A stretch of DNA of 64,000 bases from Prorocentrum cordatum (GCA_963575745.1 CAUYUJ010018888.1:43501-107500), one strand, 5' to 3'. Shown: positions 1 to 10,570, counted from the first letter of the stretch. Numbers and translations: made by a program. The notes: generated by a model not told the origin, from the letters alone.

Positions 1-887
1 TCCGCGACATGGTGGGCCACATGGAAAACACAGCGCCCCCATTCACGAAGCCAGCACTCACGACGCATCCTGGGCGCCCTGCGGATTTGCCCGCATCTCT
101 GCTCAAGGCCGCTTATGATGATGACGACCCGCCCGTCGAGAAGTTCATCGACGTGTATGCATTTCTGGGCAAGCACGCCCCGTTGCGCGACAACAACCTA
201 TTGCTCCAGAAAGAGCGGGCTGGCAACTGGCAGTCTGGCGGCTGGGCCCCGCTTCAGAAGGAGCGGCACGGTGGCTCGCGCTCGTCCTGGGGCCAACACT
301 CCAAGGGCGACAGCTCTGACTGGAACTTGCTGGCCGCTCAGATCCATGGTATGTACGCGGCAGGGCGCTCATGCGCTAGCTCTGCTCGCGCGCCAGCCGC
401 GTCGTTCAAGCCAGGCAAGAGCATCGCTGCAGGTGCGGCCCCAGCCGCAGATGCAGCTCGCGCTGGTGGGCCCAAGGTCACAGCACTTCCACTCGGCGAC
501 GGTGTCGCAGCTCCTGCCGATGGTGGCGCAGCTCTTGCGGCGGCTGACGCGGCGTCCAGCGCAGCGTCGTTTCCAGGTCGCGTCGCGCAGGGGGAATGCG
601 AGCAGCAGGCGTTCAACGCCTTGGTCAGTAAGGGCGCCCATGCACTGAAGAAGAAGCCTGCTGCAGCGGATGTTGCAAAGGAGCCATCGGCGGCCACTCC
701 CGTCCTGAAGAAGCCCGCCGCGTCGAAGGCGTCCAAGGGCGACGCAGTCAACATCGTGTTTGAGCCAAGTGACCGCCAACGCACGATGGATGCATTCGCT
801 CCCAGGTGGTGCGGAGGGGCGCTCAGGTGGGCCAAGGCCAACGGCCGCAACGAGAAGCAGATACTCAATTTTGGCAAGGATGCCTGA
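1..887 (+). CDS. KKPAA-rich hypothetical protein, 5' end outside the window
   Basis: The frame is open from the left edge, has an ATG at 9 and ends at a TGA at 885-887, giving about 292 residues from that ATG. The N-terminal third is mixed, charged sequence (PPVEKFIDVYAFLGK). The middle is Ala/Gly/Pro-rich and looks disordered. Residues about 215-245 carry Lys-Lys-Pro-Ala-Ala clusters (KKKPAA, LKKPAA), and the tail is more structured (MDAFAPRWCGGALRWAKANG). Lys-Pro-Ala-Ala clusters are common in unannotated dinoflagellate proteins and could bind nucleic acid or serve for nuclear targeting; that is inference. Because the frame is open upstream, the ATG at 9 may be internal and this may be a terminal exon. 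No function can be assigned. The balanced composition separates it from the repeat-derived frames elsewhere in the window. Confidence 0.45.
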   Translation, partial: RDMVGHMENTAPPFTKPALTTHPGRPADLPASLLKAAYDDDDPPVEKFIDVYAFLGKHAPLRDNNLLLQKERAGNWQSGGWAPLQKERHGGSRSSWGQHSKGDSSDWNLLAAQIHGMYAAGRSCASSARAPAASFKPGKSIAAGAAPAADAARAGGPKVTALPLGDGVAAPADGGAALAAADAASSAASFPGRVAQGECEQQAFNALVSKGAHALKKKPAAADVAKEPSAATPVLKKPAASKASKGDAVNIVFEPSDRQRTMDAFAPRWCGGALRWAKANGRNEKQILNFGKDA

Positions 888-2190
888 AGGTCGGCAAGGG
901 AGATCTGGAGGAGCACGACGAATGCTTGAGACATGTTGCGCATCATGTTGCGACCTGTCAAGGCGGCAGTTTCCCCCTGGTAGCCGCTACATGCGCATCG
1001 TGTGCGCGTGTCATTGCTCGCGTCTTGCGCCTTCGGGGCTTTGCGAATCTTCCGCGGCTAGCGTACCTGTGAAACATATTGCATCGCATGCCATTTGTCT
1101 CGCCTGCGCACTTTGGCGCATTTGCGCGCGCAGCGCGCGTTCCGCCCATCGCTGCAGCAACCCCTGCAATTTCGCACGTGTCGCAGCCTTCGGGATTTGC
1201 AGCTGCGGCTGCAATGTTGCATGTACGATTGCGCGTCGCGGCATGCCGTGGCCACGCGCCCATGGGGGGGGCATGATCGGAGGGGTCCGTTCTAAGAGGG
1301 GGGATGCATGGGGGGGGGGGGGGGGGGGGGGCAATGGGCCAACAGCTATGTGGCCAGGCACCTGGCATGGGCCAAAATTTCCACTGACAAGAGGATGAGA
1401 CCGAGGATGAGGAGGATCAAGCTTGCCGTTCGCACGCTGTTGCGATGCAATCATTGACGCAACGTGCGCAGGCGACTGCGGTGAATGCACAAGCCGCGCA
1501 AAGCCCCGCAATTGCTGCGCGCGTGGCTCGAGGGCGGGCTCGCGGGCGCGCTGGCCATGAAAACTGAAAAGTACCAGAATATAGAATCATTGAGGAGGAA
1601 ATGCCCACATGTATATGCTGCTGCACTGGCTGCAACCTTGGACGAGGTCACGCGGAAAACCTTATCAGCATCGCGGAAGGAGATCCGTGGTGCTAGGGAT
1701 TCGGTTAGAAGCCAAGCGACTCCTTACGGCAGCTTTTTCTGTGAGATCGCCTGATCTGCCGATGATTCCGAGACGACATTTTTTGTTGTCAATCTCCCTG
1801 CGTTGTTGTGCGTGGCGCGCGCCCAATGCAGCAGTTGGCGGGCCCCCATTCAAAACACTTTGGCGGCGAGGCCGTTCTCTTTTGAGCGACCGTGGTCGTT
1901 GATATCTTACTCTGGCGAAGCAACGCCAGGCAACAAATTATCTCCAGACAACTCAAGGAAGATGTGGGTGTTCTGCGTATCGTTTTTGGAACTGGGGCCA
2001 GAAATGTTGTCGCAAGAAGATGCGTGGTTCTGCGCAGGCGCATTGAGGTCAAAACGTGTATCCAATGTGCAAGCAGGCGCCGCGCAGGCATTCGCAATGC
2101 TTATAAAAAAGTTTAGTTGGTATGTCGGATTGTTCACTGCGCACAACGGGCGTTTCATTGGGGCCTGGTGTCAGGTTACATTGCAAACTT
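888..2190. other. Spacer with no supportable gene
   Basis: I see no gene here with convincing protein character. The open frames on both strands are short, overlap one another and are Arg/Ala/Cys-rich, as expected from GC-rich noncoding DNA. The stretch contains a G8 run near 1264 and the G22 tract at 1310-1331. The AT content rises after 1550. Confidence 0.5.
1310..1331 (+). repeat. Poly-G tract (22 G)
   Basis: An uninterrupted run of 22 G follows a short G8 run at 1264-1271. Such tracts can form G-quadruplexes and are prone to length error in assemblies. Confidence 0.9.
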
Positions 2191-2192
2191 GG

Positions 2193-2581
2193 GATGGTAT
2201 TCCAGGTCGGCGGTGCCCAGAAGTTGGTCTGGCTGATGAAAGGAGATGCTGGTGCCAAATGCTGCATGCATTTCCGCAATGCAATTGCGATGGCCAGCTC
2301 GCTGGTCGACGAAGATGGCGCGGCCCTGCTGAGAGCAGACGTCACGCGTGAGCGTGACATCGATTTTTCGACGACTGATGACATCAGGGGCAGCGTGCGG
2401 CGTCTGGCTGAGTTCCACGCGACGGACACCAACGCTAATTTCAATGCCCGCAGGGGGGCTTGCAAATTCTAAGGAGAGCGGGTAACCTGCAGAGGGTGGG
2501 AAGATGATGAAGGGGATGGGGATTGGAGGGGGCTTGGGAGGGGGATTGGTAGGAGTGGAGGATGAGCATGATGCGCGTTCG

Positions 2582-2633
<52 letters not shown>

Positions 2634-3730
2634 ACCCCCCCGAACCCAACCCCTCGATCCCAACATACTCTCCCCACCTTATACGTATTATCCTTATGCT
2701 ATTTTCTTCGCGCGTTTTTGATTCGACAATCAAGTGTTCTTGGTGGTGTTTTCAACATTTTGACGCGCCTCTTTCTTGCTGGTTGCAAGCGTAATGGGTT
2801 GTCCAACGTATACTCATGTCACGAGGCATATATCGGTACGCGGGCACTGCCCATCGCGCGCGGGGGCGCTGGACATTTGGCTAAGGTTTTTTTTAGCAGA
2901 AAACCCGCGAGATTGCCAGCGGCAAGGCGAAAGCGTTTAAGTGCCAGGCAAGTGAGGCGTCGTCTTTGCTGCCGCTTGTGTATACGTATGTGATGGCCGT
3001 TATGTGGCCTGCAGGTGTCGCGCGCGCGGAGTGCGCCGCTTTTGCTCGGTTGTGTGATTTGGCGTGGTGCATCGGAGCTGCAGCGCCATCCCGCGCGTCT
3101 GCTGGCGCTCTCAGGGACAGGGCGAACGCGTTTCTGGATGCTTGTGAAGCAGCAGGGTGGCAGGAATACATGGCGCCGAAGTCCCACTGGCTCGTCCATT
3201 TCCCAAGGCACTCAATCAAGTTCGGATGCCTTTTGTCGTGCTTTGTACACGAGAGAAAGCACAGAGTGCCCAAGCGGTTCTGCAATGATATGCGCCAGCT
3301 GGAAGCTTCTGAGAGGAGCGTGCTGTCCGAGGTCACATGCCTGCATCTGGCAAACTCACACAGCACTAACGTGTTCGACCTCTCGCCGCACTTGGTGTGC
3401 CCCAAGGCGGCACCTCAGAAGATGCACGCCTTCCTTGAGGAGAAGCTCGGCCAGCGCCTCCCCCGGAACAGCACGACCACTGCTCTGAAAGCTCGGGTGT
3501 CGACGTTGTCGACATGCCAGCCCCGCGACATCGCGTTGCTGTCCGTTGCCAATGGTGGCAAGGCTTGTGGAGAGGTTTGCTTTCACGCTGCTGTAAACGG
3601 AACGATGGTGTCGCTGGTTTCAATCTGGGACACCACTCGCTACGATGATCGGCTCGGCGTGCTGACCGTGGCCCCCACCGACGACGACTTGCAGCTGGTG
3701 CACACGACCGACATCATCATTGCCATGGCG
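2193..3730 (+). pseudogene. Frameshifted transposon-like protein (possible transposase)
   Basis: Three adjoining blocks in three frames read as one protein. Block 1 (about 2193-2460, frame 1) has GGAQKLVWLMKGDAGAKC, then VDEDGA and a helical stretch TTDDIRGSVRRLAEFHATD. Block 2 (about 2736-2893, frame 3) reads GGVFNILTRLFLAG to GHLAKVF. Block 3 (2897-about 3724, frame 2) reads KAKAFKCQASEASSLLPLVY, then PKSHWLVHFPRHSIKFGCLL at 3176-3235, CFVHERKHRVPKRF, and a C-terminal part with VSLVSIWDTTRYDD. The PKxHWLVHFP...HERKHR core resembles the 'KHH.LLH.P....FGP...ERKHK' block of CACTA/Plavaka-type transposases, and the overall order matches a protein I recall as repeated in dinoflagellate gene sets. 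A 51-C tract lies between blocks 1 and 2. Blocks 2 and 3 change frame at a T8AG run (2887-2896) that could be an indel or a 3' splice site. Around 3720 the frame becomes ambiguous again. Copy decay, introns and homopolymer sequencing error are all possible. Transposase function is inferred. Confidence 0.5.
2582..2632 (+). repeat. Poly-C tract (51 C)
   Basis: Fifty-one consecutive C, then GA and six more C. The tract sits between two blocks of the transposon-like gene, so it is either in an intron or part of what broke the gene. It could form i-motif or G-quadruplex structures; its exact length in the assembly is suspect. Confidence 0.9.
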
Positions 3731-4640
3731 GGGCGTTCGTCAAGTTTCCAAACCACCACCAGTTATATACGAGCGTGCTGTCTGCAAGCAACTGTCCGCA
3801 GTGCGCACGTGCAATTGCGAAAAATGCATGGTGGACATTTGCGATGGATGGGACGTCCGCGTGGTCGGCTGGAAAGGTTTGAAGACTTGCAAGGCATGCA
3901 GGCGCCATGGAGGCGGGTCAATCACGATAGTGCCTCCCATGTTCAAGTGGTGAGACATCGCGCGAGTTGCTACCTACTGTCTTTTGCTCAGCAACGCAAA
4001 AAATTGTACATTCGAATGCATAGTGTCGCTCGCCTTGCGCCTCGCGCATCGAGATTCATCCATTCGGAAGCTAAAAATGCAGCGGCTGCGCGTCAACATG
4101 CAACTAGGCCCGCGCTTTCCAAGAAGCGGGGGTGCTTCTGAGAAGCCTGCCCCCCTGCCCTGCCCCTCCCCCCTCTGCGCGTGGCTGAAGAGCGGAGTCC
4201 GCGTGAGCATAGGCTTTCGGAGGGCCGCAATGAGTTTCTTCGGCGTGCGCTGGAGCGCGGAGCGCACCGGAGGCGCCGCGAGGGGGGTCCAGCACCGAAC
4301 CAAGAAACCCGCGCGGACCTCCGAAGCAAGAAGCCATGTGCCAGCCCTTGGCACGGCGTCTGGCCATATTCACTTTTACACGCAATTAGGTATATACACC
4401 CTGTACTAGATATCGTAGGTGTATATGAACATATGTATGTACCGAGGAGCTGGATCTTGTACCCCCCTCCGTCCGTCAAACATACAGACCAACACACTAC
4501 TGCATCGACGTCGTGTTTTGTAGATCGGAGGTGAGGGGGAAAGATCGAAGAAGAACGGAGAGCCCCCCTACCGGGCAATCGGTTTCGTGTTCGTGCGTGC
4601 CGTGCGTGCGGGCGAGGCGGAACTGCATGGGCGGGCGATA
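3731..4640. other. Spacer with no supportable gene
   Basis: The stretch is GC-rich and then AT-richer. Near 4302-4345 it carries a degenerate piece resembling the 'CCGCGCGGA-CTCC' foldback family seen at 26601, 35296 and 39775. All open frames are short and overlapping. Confidence 0.4.
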
Positions 4641-4649
4641 AGATAGTCT

Positions 4650-4826
4650 CCTCCGGTTGAGGCGCGGCCGGACCAAATGGCTCCCTTCCGGCAACCGGTG
4701 CCGCGCGGTGTCCCGCCGGTGTCCCGCCTCCGGCTGAGGCGCGGCCGGACCAAATGATTCCCTTCCAGCGTCCCGTGCCGCGCGGTGTTCCGCTGGTGTC
4801 CCGCCGGTGTCCCGTCGGTGCCCCGA
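4650..4826 (+). repeat. Two 77-bp GC-rich tandem units leading into the ATG array
   Basis: GGCGCGGCCGGACCAAATG occurs at 4661 and again at 4738, a 77-bp period, each followed by a CCCTTCC...CCGTGCCGCGCGGTGT stretch. The second unit runs into repeats of GGTGTCCCGCC, and the last of these becomes the ATG triplet array, so the array may have grown from the end of this unit. Confidence 0.75.
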
Positions 4827-5764
4827 TGATGATGATAATGATGATGATGCTGGTGGTGTCGATGATGATGAGGATGATGATGATGGTGATGGTGGTGATG
4901 ATGATGGTGTTCCGATGATGATGATGATGATGATGATGTTGACGAAGTTGATGATGATGGTGATGGTGATGGTGGTGATGATGATGGTGCCCCGATGATG
5001 ATGATGATGATGATGATGTTGATGATGTTGATGTTGATGTTGCTGCTGATGCTGATGATCGTGTCATGATGATGGTGATGTTGATGATGATCATTATGAT
5101 GTTGATGATGATGAGATGGTGATGACATCATGATGATGATGAAAATGGCGATGATGGTGTCCCGATGATGAGCATGAGGTTGATGATGATACTGTTTGTG
5201 ACGATGGTGATGATAATGGTGTCCCGATGATGATGATGATGATGATGATGACGATGATGGTTTTCCGGTGATGGTGATGAGGTGATGATGATTCTGATGA
5301 TGGTGGCCCGATGATGATGATGATGAAGATGATGCTGACGTTGATGACGATGGTGTCCCGATGATGATGGTGGTGATGATGACGATGGTGTTCCGATGAT
5401 GATGGTGTCTCGATGATGATGATGATGGTGATGATGATGATGTTGCTGATGATGATGATGATGATGGTGTCCCGATGATGGTGATGATGTTGATGAGATG
5501 GCTCATGATGATGATGAGATGATGATGATGCTGATGATGGTGGTGTTCCGATGATGTTGAGGATGGTGTTCTGATGATGATGATGTTGATGATGATGATG
5601 ATGATGATGGTGACGATGATGGTGTCCCGATGATGATGATGGCGATGAGGTGATGATGATGTTGATGATGATGGTGATGAGGTGATGATGATGGTGTCCC
5701 GATGATGATTATGATGATGTTGATGACGTTGATGACGATGATGTTGTTGACGATGATGACGTTG
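4826..5764 (+). repeat. ATG/GAT triplet array with GGTGTCCCG punctuation
   Basis: About 940 bp of (GAT)n/(ATG)n with GTT, GGT and GCT variants. A short motif, GGTGTCCCG or close variants, interrupts the array at irregular intervals (near 4908, 4986, 5158, 5219, 5353, 5391, 5467, 5624, 5694). Minus-strand frames through it give Ser/His/Ile-rich low-complexity strings, not real proteins. Confidence 0.9.
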
Positions 5765-6010
5765 ATTGTGAGATCGATTGTGACATCGATAGTGAGATCG
5801 ATAGCGAGACCGAATGTGAGATCGATTGTGAGATCGATAGTGAGATCGATAATGAGATCGATTGTGATATCGATATTCAGATCGATTGTGAGATCGGTCG
5901 AATGAAATAGATCGAGTGAGATCGATTGTGAGATCGATCGAGTGAGATCGATCGAGCGACACCGATAGTGAGATCGAAAGTGAGATCGATAGTGAGACCG
6001 ATCGAGTGAG
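5765..6010 (+). repeat. 12-bp GATCGATNGTGA tandem array
   Basis: About 20 units of 12 bp (GATCGATTGTGA with changes at two or three positions). Most units keep a GATC/ATCGAT core. The array directly follows the ATG array. Confidence 0.85.
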
Positions 6011-6214
6011 ACGTTGGTTCCTCCCCCCCCCGAACCTCCGTATCACCCGAAGGGTGGTCGTATAGGTATGGTCATGTTAATGCGCACGTTTTAGCAATCG
6101 TATTCCCATGGAGCCGCAGGACTGTCCCTCCTCTCCCTCCCTTCTTCCCCTCGCAGCCCCCTAGGCTCGAGCCGGCATCCTCCCTTGTGCGAAGGGGGTA
6201 GCCCAGGCCGCCAC

Positions 6215-6265
6215 GATTTCCAAGCCGAGCCGAGCAAGGCGGCGGGACGTCGACAATGATGACGG

Positions 6266-6338
<73 letters not shown>

Positions 6339-6590
6339 TATGATGAGGATGGTGACGATGATGATGCTGATGATGATGATGATATTGATGATGACTATTA
6401 TTATTCTAGTGATGATGGTTGCTGCGATGGTGATAGTGGCGATGTGGTTGGGGTTCCAAGCCGAGTCCAGCAAGGCGGCGGGAAGGCGACGATAATTATG
6501 GTGATGATGGTTGTTGCGATGGTGATAGTGGCGATTGTGGTGGGCTTTCCAAGCCGACTGCAGCAAGGTGGTTGGACGTCGACAATGTCC
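6215..6590 (+). repeat. GAT array interleaved with three copies of a ~40-bp GC-rich unit
   Basis: The unit TTCCAAGCCGA...CAGCAAGGCGG...GACGTCGACAAT occurs near 6220, 6453 and 6547. (GAT)n/GGTGATGATG stretches separate the copies. The second and third also share a ~45-bp GATGATGGTTGYTGCGATGG stretch upstream, so this is a larger compound repeat. Confidence 0.75.
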
Positions 6591-6608
6591 GCTCCCTCGG
6601 TCTAGAGA

Positions 6609-7112
6609 CCACCTACATTTTTAGGCCGGGAAATTCGGGCCCGCTCCAACAAATATTCAAACCAACGAAGTACGTTATTCTCTACAAAAGCACAGGGGGT
6701 ACGACGTATCCGTGGGGAGCTCCTCGATGCACATAAACAAGTACAACACCTGCGATACTTTGCAGCGCTGTCAGTCGGACTCCGAAAATTCATGCCCCTG
6801 CAGATTTCTCTTTTTCTGGAGGTGCTGATGCGGACGGTGGAGGGCTGGAGCCTGGAGCTGCAGCGGCACTGTCCCGAGGACTGGAACCAGTGCAGCGCCG
6901 TGCTCGTTCGCTGCCTCGCAGAGCAGGAGCAGGAGCTCCCGGGTCTTAGGCTATCAATGGGAGGACGCAGGGTCGCGCGGACGGCAACAGGGATCACAGC
7001 GAACGTGGGGGCATCAAGGGTTGCAGCAGAGGTGCCCCAGAACTGCCACCTCGGGCCCAAAGATGCAGAAAAGGTGCGCGCGTGCCAGCAGATATGTTGT
7101 TCAAGTTTCTGA
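6609..7112 (+). CDS. Unassigned open frame, possible exon
   Basis: The frame is open from about 6609 to a TGA at 7110-7112 (roughly 167 codons), with an ATG at 6792. The product has mixed composition and helical segments (LLDAHKQVQHLRYFAALS, LRKFMPLQISLFLEVLM, ELQRHCPEDWNQCSAVLVRC). I do not recognise it. No signal peptide, membrane segment or known motif is visible. A minus-strand frame of similar length (6602-7060) overlaps it and is Arg/Ser-rich, so the plus-strand reading is the more protein-like. It may be an internal exon, since an in-frame stop lies just upstream near 6594 and no ATG opens it. Confidence 0.25.
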   Translation, partial: PPTFLGREIRARSNKYSNQRSTLFSTKAQGVRRIRGELLDAHKQVQHLRYFAALSVGLRKFMPLQISLFLEVLMRTVEGWSLELQRHCPEDWNQCSAVLVRCLAEQEQELPGLRLSMGGRRVARTATGITANVGASRVAAEVPQNCHLGPKDAEKVRACQQICCSSF

Positions 7113-8230
7113 TTTGATTGCCGCCTCCTGGTGCAGGCTGAGGTTCCCTAAGCAGCTGCTGCATCTCTGCCTTATTGCTGTTTGGGTCTCTTTGTCGTCA
7201 CTCGAACGGGTGGGCGTGGCCACCACTTTGCACTGGTCGGGATAGGGGTCCCGACCACTCTCTAGGCTTGCTTGGTGGAGTCATCGTCCCATCAGTTGGG
7301 AAGCTGGCGGTGTTCATCATCAGGTGTTTTCTGGAAACAGAGATGGCCCCCTCCATTAACGCACATCCGAAAGAAGCGACATCACCACAACCCACCCCCA
7401 GGTGGACCACCTCTAGCGAAGAGGCCCGTGGTGCTTCCCCCGAACAAGAGATCGGAGATTTTTTCGGGCGGGGCAGGAGGGCCCACACACCACAAGGAGA
7501 ACCCCCCTCCTGGATTGCCTCGCAGTTCCTGCTCTTGCATGCCCTTTTCTCTGCTCCGACTCCTTTCTAATTTTTCCTTGTGGTAGAAAAGAGCTTGCCT
7601 TACCCCCTTCTCTCTGCTCCTGCTCTTGCAGGCCTAGGCCTTCTCCTGCTCCTGCTACTTAAGAGCCGACCTTCCTAGGGCCCGGGAGGCGGCGGGGGTG
7701 GTAATGTCGTTGGGGCCCCTAGGGGGCCCGAATATCATTTACTGAGCAAGATTGCCAAAGGCGCCTCAAGCTCAACGTACCGCTTTTCATTCTGAGTACA
7801 GGCAGAGCTCTCGAGCCACGGTTTGTCGATTCGCTCGGCGACCCTCGTCGTGGCCCGAAGAGATCCATATCCGCTGCCCCCCCCGTTGGGTCCTGGGACG
7901 TCGGCTCCTCGGGCGGCGGATGCGCCGATGCCCTGGCATCGCTCGGACGTGTGTGTGTGTTTTTTCCTCGGCGAGAACCATTGAGGACGAGCCTGGACCA
8001 TCGAGCAACAAAAAAGCACGCACGAAACCGAAACATGCACGGGAAATGGACGTCCGAGCGACGGCGAGATGTTGGCCTCCCAGGAGCGGTGATGCGCGCG
8101 GGCGGCAGCGCGGAGCGCACGCGTGAGCGAGGCGAGGCGCGGGCTCGGCGTGCGGGCCCGGGCACCCACCGGAGGCGCGGCAGGGCGGAGGCGCAGGCCG
8201 GGCTCCTCGCCAGAGGAGGCCTCCCCTCCC
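7113..8230. other. GC-rich spacer with no supportable gene
   Basis: Two imperfect copies of a CTCTGCTCC...CTGCTCTTGCA motif lie at about 7528-7580 and 7612-7640. Frames through 7950-8230 on either strand are Arg/Ala/Pro-rich and run straight into the palindrome repeat that follows, so I do not call a gene. Confidence 0.4.
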
Positions 8231-8424
8231 ATCAAGCAGTGGCGACGCGTCCTGGCTCGCCTATAGCCCTGGCAAACAATGTTCTAAGAACCGCTTGTGG
8301 TTCCCACGAAATGTTCTTAGAACCTTTCTGGCTGGGAGCGTCTTGGTTCGACACATCGGGTTTATGTTCTGAGAACATTGTTTCTGCTCTTACAACATTT
8401 TTGGGTTCGAAGAACATTTCGTGG
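8231..8424 (+). repeat. Dispersed repeat with interlocked TTCTTAGAA palindromes (copy 1)
   Basis: The segment opens with CAAGCAGTGGCG and CGTCCTGGCTCGCC, which recur at 63835-63866. Four palindromic blocks follow: A 8275-8291, B 8304-8323, A' 8366-8382 and B' 8405-8424. A pairs with A' (16 of 17 bp) and B with B' (19 of 20). The order A-B-A'-B' means the two stems interlock and do not nest. Each arm is itself a near-palindrome built on GTTCTTAGAAC. Copy 2 is at the right window edge. Confidence 0.8.
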
Positions 8425-9860
8425 TATGACTATAGGAATGCCGGGACGGTCGGTCCCTGCTCAATTCACGCCGGCCACTCCTGCGACGGCAGGTTCGTGC
8501 CGAGTCGACGCGGCGGCCCTCTCCGCGGGTGTTGGAGGCTGAACGCCGCCAGCGGCCCAGAGTCGGCCAGTCTGGAACGAGGGTCTCGCGATCGAAAAGC
8601 CGTGGGTCCGTGGACGGGTGAACCATCCACGCGGTGTCAGAAAACAGCGCCGGGGTCGTCACGACACGAGCTTGCTGTAGGTCTCCCCTCCCACTGGGTT
8701 TCACCCCAACGCGAAGCGTGATTTGCAGTAGAGATCCACATGTATAGTCGGCACTCCAACGCGGATTTGGATTCGATGACAGACTACCCCGTCACCTGGT
8801 TCCAAGATCTGCCGCACGGGTCGACATGCTGCTTTTAAGCACCTCTGCTGTGACCATTATGTCGCCGATGAAATATCGATACGGCAGCCCCACCACTTCT
8901 GCTCCCACGTTGCGCTGCTCTCCGTTTCTTACTCGATGAGGCGATGTATCCTTCCGTTTCGGGCAGCCGCTGCTCCGTTGTGATATGTGCGGTTCGACGC
9001 AGCTCGTTCGGAATAGCGTCGCCAGGGCATCTCTGAATTCTATGCTGCACCGTCTGGTGCAAGGCGGCTGACCTGACCTGACCAGGACAGGGCTGATTCA
9101 TAGGCCACTTAGCACGGTACTGCTGGTGCGAGGCGTACTGAGGACAGGTCGCATTTGTGCCATTTAGTCCTGCGGCTTGAGCCAGATGTCGCTCTTTGCG
9201 CAGTGCGCGTTCGCCAAGCCCTCCCTAGATGGATTCAGTGGGCTTGGCAATCGCGTCGTGTCGTCTGAAATCTGGCGGCATTGTGGGATCCCCAGACCTT
9301 GGGCGACTCGACTCTTCTAGAGTCGCCGGCCCCTGGAGCTCTCGACCCCACGCTTCCCCACGACCCGTTGTTCATCCTGAGGAATTTCGTTGACGGTCCG
9401 GGTGCAGGTGGTTCAACGTCGTCCATGGCCTCCAGACGCCGACGTTGGTGACCCCGTTGCGCGTTTGTTTGATTCCGAGTCGCCAGAGGTCTGGGCCTTG
9501 ACTGAACATGCAGAGCATTGTACAGCACATTTCGGTCTCCCGCGTCTGCTGGTGGGCAAAGCCTCCAGCACACTTTTGTTATGGTAAGTGCGATTGCAGG
9601 GCAACTTAAACGCGCACGCCGTGCTCTTTCCAACCCAACATGCAAACGCTCGTCAACCTCGTCGGTCTCCTGCTCCTCGTCCCTTCCGTTTCTTCCTGCA
9701 CCTCCTCTCTTTTTGTCCCTCCTCCCCTCACGATGCTGTTCCCCCTCTCTTCCGCCGTTCCCTGCACGGGACGCCCTCCGAGCGACACAGGCGTTGGTCC
9801 TCCTGAGATTCGCATTCTTCTCAGACCCGCCACCACTTGGGGAGCTGTGGTACTCACTCC
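8425..9860. other. Spacer with no supportable gene
   Basis: No convincing gene was seen. A 311-codon minus-strand frame (9235-10170) begins with a hydrophobic stretch but is otherwise Arg/Gly/Glu low-complexity and crosses a dispersed repeat, so it is not called. Confidence 0.4.
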
Positions 9861-9861
9861 C

Positions 9862-9985
9862 CCTGGGGGGGGCCGTTGGCTTCGACACCCCTCTCGAGAG
9901 ATCTTCGACACGATGCTCGATGGGCTCCCCCCAGGAGGGGAAAGAACCGAGCTTCACCAGCTGTGGCTGGTCGGCATCTGCCTCG
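9862..9985 (+). repeat. Dispersed ~125-bp repeat, copy 1
   Basis: The segment with CCCTGGGGGG, GGCTTCGACA, CCTCTCGAGAG, CTTCGACACGATG and AGCTGTGGCTGGTCG matches 10422-10540 in order and spacing, at roughly 70-75% by eye. Confidence 0.7.
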
Positions 9986-10194
9986 CTGTCCTCACGCTCA
10001 CGATCCGCACAGAAGCGACGATTCCGGAAAGGGTCTACCCTGCGGGACCTCGCAGGGTGGGCATTTTCCCAAATCCGTGTTTCGGTGCGGGTCGTGACAT
10101 CGGACGGGGCTTGGCGGAGGTGGTCAGCGAGGGGAACGAGGAGGAGGAGGACTAGGCAGGCCAGGCGCAAATGGGGGTTGAGCTCCTTGATTCC

Positions 10195-10395
10195 TTAGCT
10201 GCCCTGATGCGCCCGTCTGGAAACGCATCACGTGCTGTGCTCCAAACGTCTGGGTTGAGCACGCTGCGTGTTTGCTCGGCGTGCCGGCCCACGTGTTGGC
10301 CAACGTGTAACGTGTCGCGGCAGACCCACGCGTTCAACCTCCGTGTTGAGGTCCGTGTCAGCACGCCGTGGGTGGCGCGTTGCGTGCTGGGGCAG
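10195..10395 (+). repeat. Dispersed ~190-bp repeat, copy 1
   Basis: CGCCCGTCTGGAAACGCA, GTGTTGGC, GCGGCAGACC and TGAGGTCCGTRTCA occur in the same order as at 11440-11625. The two are paralogous repeat copies of unknown type. Confidence 0.7.
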
Positions 10396-10421
10396 CTGGG
10401 CTTGTTTCACTAGCCCCTGGG

Positions 10422-10545
10422 GGATCCCTGGGCTTCGACAGCCCTTTCGAGAGGTCGTCGATGCGATGGGGACCTCCAGGGGGTCTGGAATGCAGCTCGC
10501 CCAGCTCGCCCAGTTGTGGCTGGTCGAGTCGAAGAGGAGGACATT
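10422..10545 (+). repeat. Dispersed ~125-bp repeat, copy 2
   Basis: Second copy of the repeat at 9862-9985, with the same block order (CTGGGCTTCGACA, CTTTCGAGAG, TCGATGCGATG, AGTTGTGGCTGGTCG). Confidence 0.7.
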
Positions 10546-10570
10546 GTTTGCGGCCAGGAGCGTTTGCCGA

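Noticed and set aside
4568-6046. 492-codon minus-strand His/Ser/Ile-rich open frame
   Set aside because: Read-through of the GAT and 12-bp arrays; no non-repetitive core.
9170-9196. Possible second spliced leader on the minus strand (GGCTTGAGCCAGATGTC)
   Set aside because: Only the CTTGAGCC end matches; the GTAGCCATTTT part is absent.
9235-10170. 311-codon minus-strand frame starting with a hydrophobic stretch
   Set aside because: The remainder is Arg/Glu/Gly low-complexity, it overlaps a dispersed repeat, and there is no splice or start support.
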